From: Thermoanaerobaculia bacterium
GTDB taxonomy: Bacteria; Acidobacteriota; Thermoanaerobaculia; Multivoradales; Multivoraceae
Assembly: GCA_022823665.1 (NCBI GenBank)
Contig: JAJEHN010000007.1
Span: forward strand, 1 to 64,000
DNA length: 64,000 nucleotides
Direction of reading: 5' to 3'
Part shown: positions 60,210 to 64,000 of the stretch, one piece after another
How positions within the stretch are numbered: position 1 is the first letter of the stretch
How the letters are laid out: every line of letters begins with the position of its first letter
Position numbers and translations under genes: made by a program
Notes under the pieces: generated by a model
Databases searched by the model: none
What the model was told of the DNA's origin: nothing
Seen by the model: the letters and a program-made list of their open reading frames with translations, nothing else

Positions 60210-61490
60210 CTACCCGGAGAGGCCGAGCGCGCGACACCCCGCAGGCAGCCCGACGGTCACCCGCATGCGATCCGGATGGATGTGCCGCCGAGCGGCTTCG
60301 AAAACGCCCCGGGGGGTCAGCCGTTCGATCCGTTCGAGCCGGAAACTCCGGCGGTAGCCGGGCAGGTCGAAGAGCAGCGCGTCGACCAGCAGGCCGGCCC
60401 ACTGGCCGGCGGTCTCGGTAGCGAAGGGCTCGCGGCCGAACATGCCGGCCTTGCACTCTTCGAGAACCGCCGGCTCGGGCGGCCGCTCCAGGACGTGTTG
60501 CAGGGAATCCCGGACCAGTTCGAGGGCGCGTTCGACGCGATCGGGGTGGGTGCCGAGGTAGACGGAGAGGGCGCCCGGATCCGTGCCGGCCCCGGCCAGG
60601 AGATCGACGTTGGTCGCGTAGGCAAGACCCTCCTGCTCGCGGATCCGGTTCGGAATCAGGCCGGCCAGGCCGTCGGAGCCGAGCAGGATGCCGAGCGCGC
60701 GCAGCTCGGGCAGATCGGCGTGGGTGCGGTTCACCGTGAAGTGCCCGGCGAAGACGTGGGCCTGCTCGCGCGAAGCGGTGCCGACCTCGACGCGGCGCTC
60801 GGCCCGGCCGCATGGCGGCGGGGGTTCGCATGCCGCGGCCGGCGCCGTGCCCGGATCCCCGACGTTCCCGAAGAGGCCTTCGAGCCTGCGCAGCGCCTCC
60901 TGCTCGTCGATGGCTCCGGCTACGGCGACCACGCCGCCCCGCGCCAGCGACTGCTCGTGGAAGCGCCGGCAGTCCTGCGGCGACAGCCCGGCAAGGGACT
61001 CCGGCGTGCCCTGGCCTGGCGCCGCCAGGGGGTGGGGGTGGTAGAGCTGATCGCGAAAGGCCCAGCCGGTGACCACGTCCGGCCGATCCGCCAGACTCAG
61101 GAGATCGCCCAGCGTCTGGTCGCGCAGGAGCCCGAACCGGTCCCCACTGAAGCTCGGCGACAGCAGCAGCTCGGCCAACCAGTCCAGAGCGAGGCCCGCG
61201 TCGGAGGCGATGGCGTCCACGGCCAACCCGTGGACTTCGGCGGTCGCCGAACCGTCGATCGAGATGCCGCGAGCTTCGGCCTGTTCGGCGATCTCCCGCC
61301 AGTCGCGCGCCTCCGTACCCTCGACCAGCATCCGGCCCGTAAGCCGTGCAAGGCCCGCGGACGGTTCCGTGCGGGCGCCGCCGCGCAGCCAGGCTCGGGC
61401 GGCCACGACGTCCGTGGCGGGCACGCGCAGCGCGGCCAGGCGCAGCCGGCCCGACCACAGGTCGAGACGCAGCGGCTCGCGATCGGTCAC
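60210..61490 (-). CDS. M16-family peptidase homologue, non-catalytic subunit
   Basis: A 426-residue M16 fold protein without the HxxEH zinc motif: its place reads LTGRMLVEGTEARD. The C-terminal Arg/Tyr-like region (IPNRIREQEGLAYA) that contacts substrate in the partner subunit is kept. Such non-catalytic partners complete the chamber of two-chain M16B peptidases. The GTG start overlaps the catalytic subunit's stop (GTGA). Confidence 0.85.
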   Translation of the reverse strand: MTDREPLRLDLWSGRLRLAALRVPATDVVAARAWLRGGARTEPSAGLARLTGRMLVEGTEARDWREIAEQAEARGISIDGSATAEVHGLAVDAIASDAGLALDWLAELLLSPSFSGDRFGLLRDQTLGDLLSLADRPDVVTGWAFRDQLYHPHPLAAPGQGTPESLAGLSPQDCRRFHEQSLARGGVVAVAGAIDEQEALRRLEGLFGNVGDPGTAPAAACEPPPPCGRAERRVEVGTASREQAHVFAGHFTVNRTHADLPELRALGILLGSDGLAGLIPNRIREQEGLAYATNVDLLAGAGTDPGALSVYLGTHPDRVERALELVRDSLQHVLERPPEPAVLEECKAGMFGREPFATETAGQWAGLLVDALLFDLPGYRRSFRLERIERLTPRGVFEAARRHIHPDRMRVTVGLPAGCRALGLSG

Positions 61491-62749
61491 GGGCGAGACC
61501 AGCCGACGACCCGCGTTCCCGCGGACAGGAAGGCTGCACAGGCCGCGGCGACGTCGGATGCGGTCGCGGCGGACAGCGCCTCGAACGAGTCGCGGCTGAA
61601 GCCCGGTCGGAACAGAGCCTGCTCGAGCGCGGCCGTCACCGCCCGTTCGGCCATCGCTTCGTGCAGAAAGACCCAGTCCGCGAACAGGATCCGCTTCGCC
61701 CGGCCGAGCTCTTCGGCGTCCGGCGGACGGCTCGCGAGGCCCTCGACCCGCGCGCGGAGTTCCCGCTCCAGGCGCTCCGGATCAACACCCGGCGCCGCCT
61801 CGGCGGCCAGCGTCGCCATGCCTCCCAGCCGGTGCCCGGTCACGGTCGCCGAGGCCCAGAGCGCCAGCGGATCCTCCTCGACGAGGTCGCGCTGGACGCG
61901 ACTCGCGCGGCCACTGCAGAGGACGGCCAGGGCCAGACGGAGATGGACATGGGCCGGGTCGTCCGGCGCCGGCGCCGGATGGGCGACGAGCAGCCTCGGG
62001 GTCTCGCCCCGGCGCAACTCCACCCGGCGGCGCCGGCGCGGATCGAAGACGGGCGGCCCGAGACCCGCGCGGCTTCCCTCGCCGCCTGCCGCCGCGCCCC
62101 CCAGCGCCGCCTCGACGAGCTCCATCGCGTCCGGGGGCAAGCCGCCGGCGCAGACCAGGACCGCCCGACCCGGCCGATAGTGCCGGCGATGAAACGAGCG
62201 GAGCGCCGCGGCGTCCAGCGAGCGCAGGCTCTCCCTCGAGCCGAGCACGGATCGCCCGTAGGGATGGTCGCCGAACACGCGCCGGGCCACCGCCTGCTCC
62301 AGGGCGTCCCAGGGATCGTCCTCGACCATCCGGATCTCCTCGAGGATCACCTCGCGCTCGCTGTCCACCTCCGCCGGCAGCAGGCTCAGGCCCCGCATCC
62401 GGTCGGACTCGATCCGGAGCGCCTCCCCCCAGGATCCACGCTCGAACTGGAAGTGGTAGAGGGTTGCGTCGTGCGAAGTGAACGCGTTGTTCGTACCGCC
62501 CAGGCGCTGGGTCAGCTGGTCGATCGCGCCCGGTTCGTAGGCGGCGGAGCCCTTGAACATCATGTGCTCCAGAAAGTGCGCCAGACCGGACTCGCCGGGC
62601 TCCTCGTCCCTACTGCCGGCGCGATAGCAGAGAGCTACGGCGATCGATTCGGCCCCGTTCTGCGGCAGGAGGACCACTCGCAGGCCGTTGTCCAGCGTCT
62701 CGGCCTGACCCGCCACGCGGTCCAACGCCCGCAGATCGACCGTGGTCAT
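61487..62749 (-). CDS. M16-family zinc peptidase, catalytic subunit
   Basis: A 420-residue peptidase with the inverted zinc motif HFLEH (His58, Glu61, His62) and the third ligand Glu138 in the EEIRMVEDDP region. No signal peptide is visible. I chose the ATG at 62749; the frame beyond is antisense-like. It overlaps the non-catalytic partner by 4 nt and the phosphoesterase stop by 4 nt. Confidence 0.9.
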   Translation of the reverse strand: MTTVDLRALDRVAGQAETLDNGLRVVLLPQNGAESIAVALCYRAGSRDEEPGESGLAHFLEHMMFKGSAAYEPGAIDQLTQRLGGTNNAFTSHDATLYHFQFERGSWGEALRIESDRMRGLSLLPAEVDSEREVILEEIRMVEDDPWDALEQAVARRVFGDHPYGRSVLGSRESLRSLDAAALRSFHRRHYRPGRAVLVCAGGLPPDAMELVEAALGGAAAGGEGSRAGLGPPVFDPRRRRRVELRRGETPRLLVAHPAPAPDDPAHVHLRLALAVLCSGRASRVQRDLVEEDPLALWASATVTGHRLGGMATLAAEAAPGVDPERLERELRARVEGLASRPPDAEELGRAKRILFADWVFLHEAMAERAVTAALEQALFRPGFSRDSFEALSAATASDVAAACAAFLSAGTRVVGWSRP

Positions 62750-63573
62750 GCGAGTGGGCAGTCGTGAACCGCTTCTGTCTCGAAGAGCCCGCTCCGCTCC
62801 GACCAGAGCATCTGCTCGACCGTCGCCGACCGGCGCAAGCACCCCGCGTCCTGGGGCCCCGCGTTCAGGGTGATCAGGTTGCAGGTGTTCCGGCCTCGTT
62901 CCGTACCCCGTCCGCGCCTCGAGGTGGACGTACCGCTGTGTACCAGCCATAGCCTTCTTCCGCAGTCCGGCGCCGGGCCCACGGCGGCTACATGGACGTG
63001 CCCGGCCAGTACCAGGTCGACGCCGGCGGCCGCGAACGCCGTCAGGGCCTCGCCGCTGCGGCGCGCGGTGCGCCAGCCCATCAGTTCGGGCAGGGCCGCC
63101 AGCGGGTGGTGGGCGACAGCGATCCGCACACGCCCCTCGCTCTCCGCCGAGCCGTCCCGATGGAAGCGCTCCTCCGCCGCGGCCAGTTGGCGTGCCGTGA
63201 AGCGGCCGTCCTCGATCGTCAGGTTGAACGCCGTATTGAAGCCGACGACCTCCAGTTCCGCATCCCGGAAGCTGGGCTCCAGGTCCGGGCTGAAGTGGCG
63301 GCGGTAGGCGCCGTAACGGTCGAGCAGCCGCTCCCACACCCGGTACATCGGAACGTCGTGGTTGCCCGGCACGGCCAGGAACGGCGGCCCGAGCCCTTCC
63401 AGGAACCGGCGCGCCTGGCGAAACTGCAGAGGTTTCGCCCGCTGAGTCAGGTCTCCCGACACGACCACAAGGTCGGGGCGCCGGTCGGCGACCAGCGCCT
63501 CCACGCCCGCGGCCGCCGGCCGGTAGTGCGGCGGCCCGAAGTGGATGTCGGAGAGGTGGAGCAGACGGCGCAG
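62746..63573 (-). CDS. Metallophosphoesterase with apparent CTG start
   Basis: A calcineurin-like phosphoesterase. GDLTQRA, GNHD, AHHPL and GHVH are in the recognised frame. The first motif, DIH of LSDIHFG, lies upstream in the same frame, before any ATG, GTG or TTG back to the stop at 63654. A CTG at 63573 would give MRRLLHLSDIHFG, matching the usual family N-terminus, and 275 residues. A shorter form from the GTG at 63504 would lose an essential metal ligand. Substrate unknown. Confidence 0.7.
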   Translation of the reverse strand: MRRLLHLSDIHFGPPHYRPAAAGVEALVADRRPDLVVVSGDLTQRAKPLQFRQARRFLEGLGPPFLAVPGNHDVPMYRVWERLLDRYGAYRRHFSPDLEPSFRDAELEVVGFNTAFNLTIEDGRFTARQLAAAEERFHRDGSAESEGRVRIAVAHHPLAALPELMGWRTARRSGEALTAFAAAGVDLVLAGHVHVAAVGPAPDCGRRLWLVHSGTSTSRRGRGTERGRNTCNLITLNAGPQDAGCLRRSATVEQMLWSERSGLFETEAVHDCPLA

Positions 63574-63599
63574 CGAAGGAAGGCCCCGGCGCGAAGGCC

Positions 63600-63830
63600 C
63601 TAGCGGATCAGGACGCTGCGTACGCTCTCGTCGACCCGCTCGCCGGCGAGGTCACCCAGAATGCCGAGGATCTCCCGGCCACGGGCGCGTCCGATCAGGA
63701 AACCGAGCGAAGCCGCCACTGCCACGGACGCGAGCGGATACGCGCGCACGAGCGCAACCCAGTCGAGACCAGGCGTCAGCCTGCCGACAATCCGATCTTC
63801 GATCGCCGGCTGGTCAGGATCGGCGGTCAC
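63600..63830 (-). CDS. Small single-pass membrane protein
   Basis: A 76-residue protein starting at a GTG. One hydrophobic segment with small residues (YPLASVAVAASLGFLIGRA, about residues 31-49) is flanked by charged ends. It resembles the C-terminus of DUF883/YqjD-type membrane-anchored proteins but is not clearly one. It overlaps the upstream DUF883-like gene by 17 nt. Confidence 0.65.
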   Translation of the reverse strand: MTADPDQPAIEDRIVGRLTPGLDWVALVRAYPLASVAVAASLGFLIGRARGREILGILGDLAGERVDESVRSVLIR

Positions 63831-64000
63831 GACGCAGCAGGAATCCCAGGACGAAGCCCGCGGCGGCCGCGATCAGCACCGCCCGACCGGGATTGTCACG
63901 GACATACACGTTCACGTCGCCGACCAGTTGATCCAGATCCTTGCGCGCCCGCTCGTAGCCGTGACCGAGCTTCTCCTTGGCGGTGCCGTAGCCTCCCTTG
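63814..64000 (-). CDS. DUF883 (ElaB/YqjD)-like membrane-anchored protein, 5' end beyond the window
   Basis: Direct translation gives 61 visible residues and a TGA at 63816-63814; the N-terminus is outside the window. The visible part has a charged helix with KLGHGYERARKDLDQLV, then VRDNPGRAVLIAAAAGFVLGFLL and a basic tail, as in ElaB/YqjD proteins, which anchor at the inner membrane and bind ribosomes in E. coli. It overlaps the next small membrane gene. Confidence 0.75.
   Translation of the reverse strand, partial: KGGYGTAKEKLGHGYERARKDLDQLVGDVNVYVRDNPGRAVLIAAAAGFVLGFLLRRDRRS

Overview
The window is high-GC chromosomal DNA from a diderm bacterium, dominated by housekeeping genes packed into long operons with 4-base stop/start overlaps. 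Gene orders such as rplM-rpsI-rpsB-tsf-pyrH-frr-ispDF-rlmB, tig-clpP-clpX-lon-engB-rho, rplU-rpmA-obgE-nadD-rsfS and ftsK-fmt-rsmB, together with RlpA, paired M16 peptidases and an LMF1-like membrane protein, suggest an uncultured lineage, perhaps Acidobacteriota-like. That placement is inferred from gene content, not from a marker-gene tree. I saw no insertion sequence, prophage, CRISPR array or rRNA operon.

Layout. 1-2160: a cassette of two secreted proteins on the minus strand, including a matrixin-type metalloprotease that runs off the left edge. 2161-9263: a PLP aminotransferase, then a divergent overlapping trio of an LMF1-like protein and two SulP transporters with STAS and cNMP-like tails. 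9278-11493: ThuA-like and RidA proteins, an intergenic stretch rich in repeats, and tRNA-Gly, -Tyr and -Thr. 11535-17752: the ribosomal and nucleotide-metabolism operon, with a strong promoter before rplM. 17803-26301: coaE, an ITPase-like gene, argF, purB, rlpA, serA, namZ, moaC and a glycosyltransferase. 26302-32669: hup, rsmB, fmt, ftsK and rsmA.

32754-39183 is the most accessory-like part: a molybdopterin oxidoreductase without a recognisable metal-ligand residue, a GGDEF protein, an O-antigen-ligase-like protein and a DUF362 protein. 39213-47395 holds rho, engB, lon, clpX, clpP, a trigger factor with a His/Asp-rich loop, and a tRNA-Leu/Lys cluster that includes a truncated tRNA-Leu(CAG). 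47467-50409 holds thiS, rsfS, nadD, obgE, rpmA and rplU. 50522-56582 holds an orphan histidine kinase facing a peptide uptake operon without ATPases, ending in queA. 56546-64000 holds larB and larE (nickel-pincer cofactor), a small membrane protein, gcvH and gcvT, an active/inactive M16 peptidase pair, a phosphoesterase that apparently starts at CTG, and two small membrane-anchored proteins at the right edge.

The most notable non-coding signals are a family of small hairpins whose stems covary while loop and flank are conserved, and three copies of the tRNA-Gly 3' end in alternating orientation downstream of that gene. A 53-nt hairpin abuts the hup stop codon, and a palindrome sits inside the apparent hup promoter. 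Two genes cut by the window edges (1-828 and 63814-64000, both minus) were read by direct translation. Several starts were moved using ribosome-binding sites and family length.
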